60,541 nt of DNA from a virus. Position 1 is the first letter of the stretch; each line of letters opens with the position of its first letter. The notes below the pieces were generated by a model. That model was not told the DNA's origin and did no database searches. It saw only the letters and a program-made list of their open reading frames with translations. Position numbers and translations under genes: made by a program. Shown here in pieces: positions 1 through 7,325 of this stretch. The stretch lies in IMG/VR virus record IMGVR_UViG_3300042922_000817, positions 1-60,541 of that record; one strand, given 5' to 3'.

Positions 1-45
1 TGCTTGGACAACTTTTTGCTTAAGTTCAAAACTATATTTTGCCAT
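1..45 (-). CDS. IS150-type transposase OrfA, first 15 residues
   Basis: The minus strand reads MAKYSFELKQKVVQA from an ATG at 45-43, the usual N-terminus of the helix-turn-helix OrfA protein of IS3/IS150 transposases. OrfA binds the terminal repeats and is normally fused to the DDE-domain OrfB by frameshifting. Only the start is in the window. Confidence 0.7.
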   Translation of the reverse strand, partial: MAKYSFELKQKVVQA

Positions 46-100
46 AAAAAAACTGACCCCCATAAGTTAGATTTAGGTCTAACTTATGGGGGTCAGTTCA
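1..100 (-). mobile_element. IS3-family (IS150-type) element, left terminal end only
   Basis: Two perfect 21-nt inverted arms (51-71 and 78-98) flank a 6-nt loop just before a transposase start codon. The outer arm ends in TGACCCCCATAAGTTAG, typical of IS150-group ends, where a hairpin between the terminus and orfA is common and can shield the ribosome binding site from outside transcription. The element continues beyond base 1, so completeness and target duplication cannot be judged. Confidence 0.75.
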
Positions 101-146
101 ATTTTAAGCTGTCTAATAAATTCTTCTCATAATACTAATACACAAA

Positions 147-1238
147 TTAAAAACGAATCTGTAATCCTAATTTTATATATAAGGTGTTATTTCCCCTATA
201 AATCAAACCAAAATTATGCCTTGAACTGCTTGGAGTATCAAGTTTAGTACTTGATACCAAATAGTTTTCAAACTCATTTTTATTATAGATATGATAACAA
301 AGCACTTCACCGTCTTCTCGAACAATTATGTAACCACCCGTTGCATCGTAACTGCCATCCCAAACTACTGCTGAGGTCATTCCTAACGCCATATCTGTAA
401 GCATCTTTTTTATTTTATATAAATAAAACGGATGATTATAAGCGGTATTAAACCCCAAAGGATTTTCTTCCTCCAGACATGCAATTAGTTGAACCATATC
501 CGTTCCATGTCCCTCATAATATTTTTGAACTATAAATGAAAGTATTCTGGGTAAAGCAGTATCTATAAGTGCAAGATTCAATCCAAATTTTTCGCCTTCA
601 ACTCCACAAAAATTTAAATTTCCACCCATAGATGCAATTGCCTGTAATCGACTGCGAATTTTTGAACTACAGTTAATCGCATTGATTTCGTTAATCTGTT
701 GGTCACTTAAATGGGCACCAGTAATTTCAAAAATAAAATTGCTAGTTCTGTTTGCATTAAATAAAGTAGATGCCCCACCAAGCTTAGATTTTATGCTGAA
801 ACCGAGAACTGGTCTCATATTGGTAGTCATATCATGAACCATCATTGTAATATCTCTTTTGTCTTCAGACCTAGCTTTTATGGCAGTACAGTTTATCAAT
901 TCCATAAATTGCTCAATTTCTGGAATACTAAATGAACTTGTATGTGCTTGTTGAATTTCTTGCAACAAAGCTTGAGCCTTATCAATAAATTGATTAACAT
1001 CGCATTCAAGCAAAAGAGAATTATCATTTCCATTTATTATACGAATTGTTCTACTTGTTTCATTTCTACAATATTCTTTTAAATCTTGATTTGTCTCCCG
1101 TCTTATTATCTTTATTATTGGATAAAAAACTTGTTCCAATCTATTCAGATCTGCATCTGCGCCGTGAATAACACCATCACCCAGCAACTTCAATAAAACG
1201 TAAAGCTCGCTCCATTCTCCCTTGTTCCCCGTTATCAT
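147..1238 (-). CDS. HpaII-type type II restriction endonuclease
   Basis: 363 residues, close to the usual length of the HpaII endonuclease family (about 360). The N-terminus GEWSELYVLLKLLGDG followed by an ADADLN segment is characteristic of that family, whose members cut CCGG. The start codon lies 62 bp inside the 3' end of the methyltransferase gene, so the two are translationally coupled and the methyltransferase is made first, as expected for safe establishment. CCGG specificity is inferred from family resemblance. The gene lies between an IS end and toxin-antitoxin remnants, so it looks like cargo at the prophage left end rather than a virion gene. Confidence 0.88.
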   Translation of the reverse strand: MITGNKGEWSELYVLLKLLGDGVIHGADADLNRLEQVFYPIIKIIRRETNQDLKEYCRNETSRTIRIINGNDNSLLLECDVNQFIDKAQALLQEIQQAHTSSFSIPEIEQFMELINCTAIKARSEDKRDITMMVHDMTTNMRPVLGFSIKSKLGGASTLFNANRTSNFIFEITGAHLSDQQINEINAINCSSKIRSRLQAIASMGGNLNFCGVEGEKFGLNLALIDTALPRILSFIVQKYYEGHGTDMVQLIACLEEENPLGFNTAYNHPFYLYKIKKMLTDMALGMTSAVVWDGSYDATGGYIIVREDGEVLCYHIYNKNEFENYLVSSTKLDTPSSSRHNFGLIYRGNNTLYIKLGLQIRF

Positions 1239-2442
1239 CTTCTACTGCCATCTCCTCTAAGTTCCCATATAACATATTCACCAAAACTTCACCCGTCGCC
1301 TGCACCGCAGGTATAGCAACGGAGTTACCAAACTGTTTATAGGCCTGTGCATCAGAAACTTTTATTAAAAAATCATTAGAAAAACCTTGCAATCTAGCAC
1401 ATTCTCTAGGTGTTATTCTCCGTATCCCTTCTCGATTAACCTCACCTTTAATTTTTGTAACAGGAGTAAAATCAGTCAACCTATCGTCAATAATAAGATT
1501 TCGTTCTCTACCCATGCCACCAACAACAATAGCATTAGCAATACCATCAAGAGAAACTATTTCAAACCCAAATCCATTTCCCTTAGATTCATGTCTTGCT
1601 TTATGTTCAATCAAAGTTTTTAAATATTGTGTCGACAAATAATATTTTACCGAAACCGGATCTTCTTCAATTATATCTGCAATACAGGATTGTATACCCG
1701 TTGCTCTAGGATATTCAAAAGAATCAATTTCCAAATCCTTACGAAAGCCCACAATAAATACTCTTTCTCTGTTTTGTGGCACTCCAAAATCTTTTGCATT
1801 TATAACTTGTGGGTCTGGAACATAGTAATTCAAATCATTTCGTAATGTATTTAGGATTACTTTAATAGTTCTTCCCCTATCATGATTCAATAAACCTTTA
1901 ACGTTTTCAAGAAAAAATGCTTTTGGACGCTTCGCCTTTAGTATTTTTGCAACATTAAAAAATAATGTTCCCCTAGTATCTTCAAATCCTCCACGCTTAC
2001 CTGCAATAGAGAATGCTTGGCATGGGAAACCTGCAACTAAAATATCATGGTTTGGAATTTTATTTTCATCAATTTTAGTAATGTCACCAAACGGCACCTC
2101 GCCAAAATTTCTATCATACGTTTTCTGAGCATATTCATCCCATTCTGAACTAAAAACACATTTACCGCCTAAATTCTGAAATGCAGTGCGCATTCCTCCG
2201 ATCCCTGCAAATAAGTCAATAAATGTAAATATAGGATTGGGCTTTGAAAAAAACGGGACATCCCATTCAATAGTTTCATTAGCAAGCAACTCTTTAATTT
2301 GACTTGGAATATGTTCAAAAAACAGATCAGCTTCGTCAGAATTGATATTTTGTAAATAATGTGAAATATATGCCAACAATTCATTTCCGATGCCTTTATA
2401 TTCTTTTTTTAATATATTTTGTAAATCAGAGTATTTAATCAT
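1177..2442 (-). CDS. DNA (cytosine-5) methyltransferase, HpaII-type partner
   Basis: 421 residues with the ordered C5-methyltransferase motifs: motif I DLFAGIGG (76-83), the catalytic loop GFPCQ with Cys141, ENV (about 179-181), QNRERV (about 223) and a C-terminal QFGNSVA motif. About 70 residues precede motif I, more than in a minimal enzyme. It transfers a methyl group from S-adenosylmethionine to cytosine and protects the host from the overlapping endonuclease. The variable target-recognition region lies between about 240 and 370; CCGG specificity is inferred from the paired nuclease. Start at 2442 is the first ATG; the upstream AAGATGA is only a weak ribosome binding site. Confidence 0.92.
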   Translation of the reverse strand: MIKYSDLQNILKKEYKGIGNELLAYISHYLQNINSDEADLFFEHIPSQIKELLANETIEWDVPFFSKPNPIFTFIDLFAGIGGMRTAFQNLGGKCVFSSEWDEYAQKTYDRNFGEVPFGDITKIDENKIPNHDILVAGFPCQAFSIAGKRGGFEDTRGTLFFNVAKILKAKRPKAFFLENVKGLLNHDRGRTIKVILNTLRNDLNYYVPDPQVINAKDFGVPQNRERVFIVGFRKDLEIDSFEYPRATGIQSCIADIIEEDPVSVKYYLSTQYLKTLIEHKARHESKGNGFGFEIVSLDGIANAIVVGGMGRERNLIIDDRLTDFTPVTKIKGEVNREGIRRITPRECARLQGFSNDFLIKVSDAQAYKQFGNSVAIPAVQATGEVLVNMLYGNLEEMAVEDDNGEQGRMERALRFIEVAG

Positions 2443-2548
2443 AAGTTCATCTTCCTATTTAATGTTTTTCATTTTTTGAATGTTATATTATTTTAGATAC
2501 TACCAGACGCTAGAGATTAATCACGCTCAAAAAAAGTGTGACAATTAG

Positions 2549-2614
2549 GATATAAATTCGGCAATAGATTTTATCATCGTAGCTACTGGCTACATATTAT
2601 CCATAAAGAAATAG
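2549..2614 (+). pseudogene. Decayed type I holin-like toxin, copy 1
   Basis: The frame 2549-2614 reads SAIDFIIVATGYILSIKK and stops at TAG. A hydrophobic helix ending in a lysine tail is the signature of small membrane toxins of firmicute type I toxin-antitoxin loci (holin-like, Fst/TxpA-like). An in-frame TAG at 2546-2548 and the lack of any ATG, GTG or TTG mean it can no longer be made. The hairpin with GCCGCC and GGCGG arms directly after the stop belongs to the same locus type. Confidence 0.5.
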
Positions 2615-2736
2615 CCGCCGACTTCTGCACAAAGTAGGCGGTTAAGGTCGAAAAACTTTATTCTCTTGCTTGTTCAGGAATTAACCGTCAATCCGGTAGC
2701 ACCTTTTTGCTTTTTAGAGTCTACTACTTGTTAACA
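2612..2736 (-). ncRNA. Candidate antisense antitoxin RNA of the decayed toxin locus
   Basis: A promoter on the minus strand (2737-2766) points back over the 3' end of toxin remnant 1. A transcript from it would run through about 125 nt and reach the strong hairpin at 2613-2643, overlapping the toxin stop codon. Convergent antisense RNA over the toxin 3' end with a shared hairpin is the known layout of these loci. Transcript ends are inferred. Confidence 0.4.
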
Positions 2737-2766
2737 AGTGTACACGAATCTGTGTACACTTGTCAA
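2737..2766 (-). promoter_or_regulatory. Sigma-70-type promoter for the antisense RNA
   Basis: On the minus strand TTGACA (2766-2761) is followed after 18 nt by TACACT (2742-2737). The spacer contains a palindrome, GTACAC-GAATCT-GTGTAC, which could be an operator. The same -35 box and palindrome recur at 3037-3062, but with a poorer -10 (TACCTT). Confidence 0.55.
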
Positions 2767-2816
2767 CAGATGCATATAAAATACACCAAGTTTATCTGGC
2801 GTAATTATTATATTTA
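2740..2816. repeat. Direct repeat of toxin-antitoxin promoter region, copy 1
   Basis: About 77 bp starting GTACACGAATCTGTGTACA and continuing through GCATATAAAATACACCAA to an AT-rich end. It is nearly identical to 3037-3113. The two copies sit at the same place relative to the two toxin remnants, which argues for a tandem duplication of the whole locus. Confidence 0.9.
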
Positions 2817-2826
2817 AACCTAATAA

Positions 2827-2895
2827 CTTAAAGGCATTACAGCTATTATTTTTTTAATTGTTGCAACAGGATATATTATTACCATAAAAAAGTGA
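2827..2895 (+). pseudogene. Decayed type I holin-like toxin, copy 2
   Basis: After an in-frame TAA the frame reads LKGITAIIFLIVATGYIITIKK and ends at TGA (2893-2895). The C-terminus closely matches copy 1 (IVATGYI followed by IKK). There is no ATG, GTG or TTG start in frame. Downstream sequence at 2925-2985 also parallels copy 1 but is more diverged, with only a weak hairpin. Confidence 0.5.
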
Positions 2896-3036
2896 AACCG
2901 CAAAATTTCTCAGGTCGAGCAGTTTTACTCTATAGAAATTCACTCACTAAAAGGGTAACCGTTTACCATTAGCACCTATTTTTCTTTATCTATTATATGC
3001 TATGTGGACACTTTGTATACTATTTGGTGGACCAAG

Positions 3037-3113
3037 GTACACGAATCTGTGTACAATGTCAACAGATGCATATAAAATACACCAATTTTATCTGGCGTAA
3101 TTATTATATTTAA
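3037..3113. repeat. Direct repeat of toxin-antitoxin promoter region, copy 2
   Basis: Second copy of the 2740-2816 sequence with a few changes (for example ACAATGTCAACAG in place of ACACTTGTCAACAG). It keeps the GTACAC/GTGTAC palindrome and the TTGACA box on the minus strand. The rest of 2443-3232 shows no intact coding sequence. Confidence 0.9.
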
Positions 3114-3232
3114 TCATAATAAATTAAAGATTTAGCACAACTACAATGTAAACTCAACTATCAATAATAATAACTAATTTAATATATGCTTATTTTTTAT
3201 TATAACCAAATTTCAACTGGTATGCTATTATT

Positions 3233-3463
3233 TTAAAATTTTTCAATAAACCAAAGCTTATCATCGCAAAACAAATAAACATCTCTATTACAAATCTTAC
3301 ACGTATACCTTGTCCCCTGCCCTCCACCTTTTAAAGATGCAGACTGGCGTATATCTGATATCTTGTCAACACTTAAATTCCGTCCATCCCAATCAATTGA
3401 AAGTGGTTTAACCGTTCCATCTGTAAAATGCTCTGCAATCACTTTAATAAACTTCTTTTCCAT
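3233..3463 (-). CDS. Small hypothetical protein with one CxxC motif
   Basis: 76 residues with a good ribosome binding site (GGAGG seven bases before ATG). Basic N-terminal half, then a Gly-rich stretch (KGGGQGTRYTC) and a CKIC pair. A single CxxC is not enough for a zinc site in a monomer. It stands alone between the toxin remnants and a bidirectional terminator, so it may have its own promoter upstream at 3470-3540. No function is recognised. Confidence 0.6.
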   Translation of the reverse strand: MEKKFIKVIAEHFTDGTVKPLSIDWDGRNLSVDKISDIRQSASLKGGGQGTRYTCKICNRDVYLFCDDKLWFIEKF

Positions 3464-3560
3464 ACTTCCTCCATTTTCAGAACATATGTTTGTTTTTTTA
3501 TATTATAGCCTTTTCATCGCAAAAACAACGGTAATTTAAGGATATAGGCAAAACAAAAGA

Positions 3561-3599
3561 GGGAACCAAGTACATTTTTGTACCTAGTTCCCACTTTTT
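3561..3599. terminator. Bidirectional terminator at the end of the late operon
   Basis: Arms GGGAACCAAGTACA (3561-3574) and TGTACCTAGTTCCC (3579-3592) form a long stem with one mismatch, with a T run on the plus side. It lies just after the stop of the LamG gene and closes the late transcript. Confidence 0.85.
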
Positions 3600-3602
3600 T
3601 AA

Positions 3603-4436
3603 CTACTTACTAAAATCAGTTACTTCGAAAGTAAGAATTTTATCATACACAATATAATCTTTTCTGTTCAAAAATTTATCAAATGTATAATAAGCTGATC
3701 CAGTACCATTTGCTCTAGAATCATACCATTTAATAAAGGCATCTAATTCATCTTTCGTTACTGGGTATTCTCTTTCGACTTCTTCAGCTAAAGTAATTGT
3801 TAGTAAAAATTTGCCATCATCCAATGGTTTATTTGGATTAAAGTTTTCTGTCCAACGAGCGATATTTGAGATGCGAAACTCATCAATATAGCCATTAAAG
3901 CCATAAGATGAGCCATAAGCACCGATGCAAGATGATAAATCAGCACCGTAAAGCAACTTGTCACTATTAAAAGTATTTTTTAAAACCCCGTTTTGAAATG
4001 CATAGAACACATTGCCTTTTCTCACCAATGCATAGTGTGTCCACTCATTAAGAATTACAGGACCAATAATTAGGTTAAGAGCCATGTCCCAAGATTTACC
4101 CGTTGAAGAAAGCGAAAAACAAATATTAGAATTATATACATGCCCAATCGAAAATGGGTTAGCACCATAGGCGCTACCTTGCATTTGATACTGACTTCCA
4201 GATTGTGAACTAATTCTATATTCCCACCAATCCACGGTAAAATTAAAATCATTTAAGGGATTGAGCATATTGTCTAAATAACTACTCCCATCCAAATATA
4301 AACTTTTCCCGCCAAATTTACTCTGATCTGTGGAAACTACCGGATTGCCCACTGCCGTCCAAACTTTCCCCGTTTCATCTTTAATTCCTTCGTCAAAATG
4401 TAATAAAGACACTGTGTAATCGTCTACTTGATACAT
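3603..4436 (-). CDS. LamG/concanavalin-like jelly-roll protein, probable receptor-binding or tail-tip protein
   Basis: 277 residues. Residues about 8-205 have the pattern of a LamG-type jelly-roll domain: LLHFDEG near the start, FGGKSLYLDG, FTVDWWEYR, WTHYALVRKGN, and the closing FNGYIDEFRISNIARW. Such domains bind sugars and are common in phage receptor-binding proteins. The last 70 residues (after NKPLDDGKF) are a different, unassigned segment. A strong ribosome binding site (AGGAGG) precedes ATG 4436. It is the last gene of the late module and is preceded by the same leader found before two other receptor or tail genes, which suggests an independently expressed adhesin. Confidence 0.75.
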   Translation of the reverse strand: MYQVDDYTVSLLHFDEGIKDETGKVWTAVGNPVVSTDQSKFGGKSLYLDGSSYLDNMLNPLNDFNFTVDWWEYRISSQSGSQYQMQGSAYGANPFSIGHVYNSNICFSLSSTGKSWDMALNLIIGPVILNEWTHYALVRKGNVFYAFQNGVLKNTFNSDKLLYGADLSSCIGAYGSSYGFNGYIDEFRISNIARWTENFNPNKPLDDGKFLLTITLAEEVEREYPVTKDELDAFIKWYDSRANGTGSAYYTFDKFLNRKDYIVYDKILTFEVTDFSK

Positions 4437-4470
4437 AAATAAATCTCCTCCTAAAATTAAATTATTTCGA

Positions 4471-4568
4471 AAGCCAATATAGCAAAGGAACTTTTATTTT
4501 AATTGCGTGTTTCCTGTATATCAGCTTTCACCTATATACATTCTTTGAACTGCGATTTTTAAACACAT
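4471..4568 (-). promoter_or_regulatory. Repeated leader element, copy A (upstream of LamG gene)
   Basis: Read on the minus strand it begins TTTAAAAATCGCAGTTCAAAG, has a GTATAT/ATATAC inverted pair, then a segment ending CTATATTGGCTTTC before the ribosome binding site. It matches 36609-36708 along most of its length and 7231-7277 in the first part. Its position upstream of tail-type genes suggests a phage late promoter or 5' UTR element. Confidence 0.6.
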
Positions 4569-4572
4569 AGAA

Positions 4573-4620
4573 TAAAAAAAATCCGGCATCGATACATTTT
4601 TTGTATCAGTGCCGGATTTT
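4573..4620 (-). terminator. Terminator after the spanin-like gene
   Basis: The inverted arms AAAATCCGGCA and TGCCGGATTTT, extended by GATAC/GTATC, enclose a short T-rich loop. A run of A on the plus strand (T on the transcript) follows on the minus-strand side, so it ends the transcript of the gene at 4626-5282. Confidence 0.85.
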
Positions 4621-4625
4621 CAAAT

Positions 4626-5282
4626 TTAATATGTGTATCTTAATTTTACAGTTGTCTTTTTATCATCAAAATCATGATCTACAGCAACGCCTAAATATTT
4701 ACCGTCATTGCTGATTTTACGTGATACCGAATAACCGATCTCTTTTGGTGTCCAATCATCCACGTTTTGGGGTGCATAATCAATTTGCCGCAATATTTTT
4801 TTATATGCATGCACATTATATTGGTTGAGTACAACTGGATCAGTTGCTTTATACTGCGATAAATCTACTTTTTCATTCGGACTTGATGGATTTGTAACAA
4901 TAGCAAAATCAGCACCAGACTTCTGCCGTTCTTTTTCAACGACGACAGGCACTTGCTGTACAACTGTATGAGTTATAGTGTCTGGTGCTTTATTTTTGAG
5001 TAATGCAATTTGTTTTGCCGCCTCCTCTAACTGACTTTGCAGCATATCAATATGCGCATTATTAGCAGCTTCTTTTACACCTTCCGATGTCTCGGCTCGT
5101 TGTTGACCTTCGTATGTAACTGGTTGCGATTTTGCAAAAAAATGTTCATAGGCAATATAACCAACTAGGCAAAATAAAACCATAGCCAAAATAGCTATGG
5201 TTACTTTTATACGCTTTGGTAAGGCTTCGACTTTCTGCTCTGTTGCTTGCATGACCTTCTCGGCTAATTCTTTTTCATCCAT
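4626..5282 (-). CDS. Membrane-anchored periplasmic coiled-coil protein, candidate inner-membrane spanin
   Basis: 218 residues with one N-terminal transmembrane helix at about 26-48 (VTIAILAMVLFCLVGYIAY) preceded by basic residues, so the bulk faces outside. Residues 60-120 are predicted coiled coil. The C-terminal 100 residues are soluble with no recognised domain. It follows the amidase gene and has its own terminators on both sides. If the host has an outer membrane, the topology and position fit an i-spanin; no separate lipoprotein o-spanin was found, so this role is inferred. ATG 5282 is preceded by AGGAGG. Confidence 0.6.
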   Translation of the reverse strand: MDEKELAEKVMQATEQKVEALPKRIKVTIAILAMVLFCLVGYIAYEHFFAKSQPVTYEGQQRAETSEGVKEAANNAHIDMLQSQLEEAAKQIALLKNKAPDTITHTVVQQVPVVVEKERQKSGADFAIVTNPSSPNEKVDLSQYKATDPVVLNQYNVHAYKKILRQIDYAPQNVDDWTPKEIGYSVSRKISNDGKYLGVAVDHDFDDKKTTVKLRYTY

Positions 5283-5300
5283 TTTACAAACCTCCTAAAT

Positions 5301-5352
5301 TAATAAAGCACTTAAATCGTCCTCGTAGGATTCGATTTAAGCGCTTTATTAA
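5301..5352 (-). terminator. Hairpin between amidase and spanin-like gene
   Basis: Arms TAATAAAGC-CTTAAATCG and CGATTTAAG-GCTTTATTA form a stem of about 18 pairs. It lacks a clear T run, so it may be a weak terminator or an RNA-processing site separating the lysis genes from the following gene. Confidence 0.6.
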
Positions 5353-5367
5353 TATCTACTTAACTTT

Positions 5368-5883
5368 CTACGCAAAATAATCAGTTACACCACGTGCGAT
5401 TGCATGTGCAAAATCAGCTTGGCGATCTGCAAGTAATTGCTCATCATCCGAATTACTGATAAATGCAGTTTCGACTAAAACAGACGGGCAATCAGTATAT
5501 TTGAGTACATACAATCCAGTGCTGTATTTTACGCCTCTGTCGACCGTTCCAAATGATTTTACAATCTGATTTTGAATATTAAAAGCTAATGAATCACCAG
5601 CGCCACCAGAAGCATAACAGAACGTTTCGGTTCCTTGTGGATCTGGATTTGCTGCAGCATTACAATGAATTGATACGAATAAATCCGCACCAAATGAATT
5701 GCTTGCATTAGTGATATCTGCAAGTTCATTCTCTTGTACGAATAAAACTTCATAGCCAGCTGCTTGTAAATCTCTGCATACAATATGTGCGATATTCTTT
5801 ACTACATCTGCTTCCTGCAAAAATGTTCCTACGGCACCAGAATCTAGACCAGGGTAATGCCCTGCATTAATACAAATTTTCAT
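5368..5883 (-). CDS. N-acetylmuramoyl-L-alanine amidase, phage endolysin (Amidase_3)
   Basis: 171 residues, a single catalytic domain of the Amidase_3 family that cuts the bond between N-acetylmuramic acid and L-alanine in peptidoglycan. The zinc ligands and catalytic glutamate are in place: His9 (NAGH), Glu24 (QEAD), His73 (SIHCNA) and Glu138 (VETAFISN). There is no signal peptide and no cell-wall-binding domain, so release depends on a holin. Its start overlaps the stop of the upstream holin-like gene by 4 bp, which indicates coupled translation of the lysis cassette. Confidence 0.95.
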   Translation of the reverse strand: MKICINAGHYPGLDSGAVGTFLQEADVVKNIAHIVCRDLQAAGYEVLFVQENELADITNASNSFGADLFVSIHCNAAANPDPQGTETFCYASGGAGDSLAFNIQNQIVKSFGTVDRGVKYSTGLYVLKYTDCPSVLVETAFISNSDDEQLLADRQADFAHAIARGVTDYFA

Positions 5884-6155
5884 TTCTCATTACCATCCTT
5901 TTCTTTATAACTTCCAACTTGGCTATTGTATTTACTGTTAATAAACTTATTTGCTACCTGTGTAGCAGCACCACCACCGCCAGTAAGACTCGCAAACGTT
6001 TCATAGTTCTGCCAGCCGGTACCTCTCCAAACTAAATAAAAGCTGACAAACAAAAACGCCAACCATCCAATGATAGCTAGCGTTCTTGTTAATGATAATT
6101 GTCCATTTTCATATAAGAGCATTACCAACCATTTCTTTATTTTAGTATTCACCAT
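5880..6155 (-). CDS. Small single-span membrane protein, holin-like
   Basis: 91 residues from ATG 6155, chosen because AAGGGGGTG precedes it; an upstream ATG (6194) has no such site. One hydrophobic segment (LTRTLAIIGWLAFLFVSFYLVW) lies mid-protein, followed by a Gly-rich stretch and a charged tail. It overlaps the amidase start by 4 bp (ATGA). Holin is inferred from size, one membrane span and position directly before the endolysin; it might instead be the antiholin of the pair with the next gene upstream. Confidence 0.7.
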   Translation of the reverse strand: MVNTKIKKWLVMLLYENGQLSLTRTLAIIGWLAFLFVSFYLVWRGTGWQNYETFASLTGGGGAATQVANKFINSKYNSQVGSYKEKDGNEK

Positions 6156-6453
6156 ATTCACCCCCTTCCGTAGGTAAATCTTGCAATCTTTCATAAAGCG
6201 TAGTCACGGTTCCATTGCCACCAAGATTATGGTAAGCATCGTACATATTACTCACATTCTCACGTGCATATATTGGACAATATCCTTTCTCGCTGTAGTG
6301 ATTATATGTTTGTATGATACGATCTCTTAAGATTGCTCTCATACCTAAGCGCAAGGCATGGTTTTCTGCTTTGTTTTTTTTTACAGTAGAAACAATCCAT
6401 GTGCCAATGATTCCAAAAATAAATTGTCCCCAATAATTAATGATAAAATCCAT
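6142..6453 (-). CDS. Phage holin-like membrane protein
   Basis: 103 residues from ATG 6453, which has AGAGGT eight bases upstream. One N-terminal hydrophobic helix (INYWGQFIFGIIGTWIVSTV) precedes a conserved cytoplasmic part with RAILRDRIIQTYNHYSEKGYC and NMYDAYHNLGGNG, a pattern common in small proteins of firmicute phage lysis cassettes. The 3' end overlaps the next lysis gene by 14 bp. Together with that gene it probably forms the holin/antiholin pair; which one makes the hole cannot be told from sequence. Confidence 0.7.
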   Translation of the reverse strand: MDFIINYWGQFIFGIIGTWIVSTVKKNKAENHALRLGMRAILRDRIIQTYNHYSEKGYCPIYARENVSNMYDAYHNLGGNGTVTTLYERLQDLPTEGGEYGEY

Positions 6454-6474
6454 TTTTCGACCTCTTTTCCGCAT

Positions 6475-6503
6475 AAAAATAGAGCCTATATAGGCTCTAT
6501 CCT
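6475..6503 (-). terminator. Terminator between tail gene and lysis genes
   Basis: A perfect 22-nt palindrome, ATAGAGCC-TATATA-GGCTCTAT (6479-6500), is followed on the minus strand by TTTTTATG. It lies after the stop of the 6533-7147 gene. Nearly the same hairpin occurs at 7306-7323. Confidence 0.8.
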
Positions 6504-6532
6504 AAGTAAAACCTTTATTATTACTACTCTTT

Positions 6533-7147
6533 TTAGTATATCCCTCTTATTTCTTTTACCAATGAGTATTTTGATTTTATATCCAGTGAAGTTAATGATG
6601 ATGTTGCTTGGATATCTGAATATCCTTCGGTATTAGCCCATCCCCAAATACAGGAAATAGATGCCGCATTAATTCCGTTTGCCATTACATCTTGCAATTG
6701 GCTTACTGTAAATTCTCGGTATTGTGGTCTCCAATACGCCGTGTTGATAGATGAATATTCGGTGAAAAGCACTCCGAACTTTCGATAATTAGCTAACGAG
6801 TCACTTAGAGGTATAATATTTGTAACCACTGTGCTACCGGTTGTACCAACTGATCCACTCCATAATGTTTTTTCGCCTGCGCCAGAGCTTCCCGAAGCAG
6901 GCAAATTAAAATTTACAACAGCTAAATTTGCCATCACACCATCTAGATTTGTACATCTTGCATAAAGTTTTTTCCCTGTCTCTAAGCTAAATGGCATCTT
7001 TTCTTTTGGTTGTAATTCAATGCCCGTATCTTTTTCGGGTGAATTATCGCTTACAACTAATTCAATAGTAAAGCAACTAGATTTATTCTCTAATACCCCT
7101 TCTGTTTCTTTTACTTCTGTGAACTTTTCATTTAAATTGTAAATCAT
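6533..7147 (-). CDS. Probable virion/tail-associated protein of unknown fold
   Basis: 204 residues with AAGGAGAG before ATG 7147. The middle has a Gly/Ser hinge (PASGSSGAGEKTLWSG) followed by a beta-rich part (STVVTNIIPLSDSLANYRKFGVLFTEY) of the kind seen at the C-termini of phage tail-fibre and baseplate proteins. The N-terminal 85 residues look like a small beta domain. It sits between the giant virion gene and the lysis genes and has the repeated leader upstream, so it is likely expressed separately as a receptor-binding accessory. No specific family recognised. Confidence 0.6.
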   Translation of the reverse strand: MIYNLNEKFTEVKETEGVLENKSSCFTIELVVSDNSPEKDTGIELQPKEKMPFSLETGKKLYARCTNLDGVMANLAVVNFNLPASGSSGAGEKTLWSGSVGTTGSTVVTNIIPLSDSLANYRKFGVLFTEYSSINTAYWRPQYREFTVSQLQDVMANGINAASISCIWGWANTEGYSDIQATSSLTSLDIKSKYSLVKEIRGIY

Positions 7148-7230
7148 TCTTATCTCTCCTTTTTATTTTTAATGAACTTCGGCAATCTACAAACCTATTA
7201 GAATTAATCATTATTTCATGTTTGTTTTAC

Positions 7231-7277
7231 CGTCTTCACTTATATACATTCTTTTAATCGCAATTTTTAAACACATT
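7231..7277 (-). promoter_or_regulatory. Repeated leader element, copy B (upstream of 6533-7147)
   Basis: Shares TTTAAAAATTGCGATT...AAAGAATGTATATAAGTGAAG with copies A and C but loses the similarity downstream of that point. The inverted GTATAT/ATATAC pair is broken here. It lies 85-130 bp upstream of the ATG at 7147. Confidence 0.5.
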
Positions 7278-7305
7278 TAGAATTAAATTTTTTAGTCATA
7301 AAAAT

Positions 7306-7323
7306 AGAGCCTATATTGGCTCT
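7306..7323 (-). terminator. Terminator at the end of the giant virion gene
   Basis: AGAGCC-TATATT-GGCTCT hairpin with TTTTTATG following on the minus strand. It begins two bases after the stop codon of the giant gene and is a near copy of the hairpin at 6479-6500. Confidence 0.8.
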
Positions 7324-7325
7324 TT

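Noticed and set aside
2443-3232. attL or left end of the prophage
   Set aside because: No comM sequence there; the repeats belong to toxin-antitoxin remnants.
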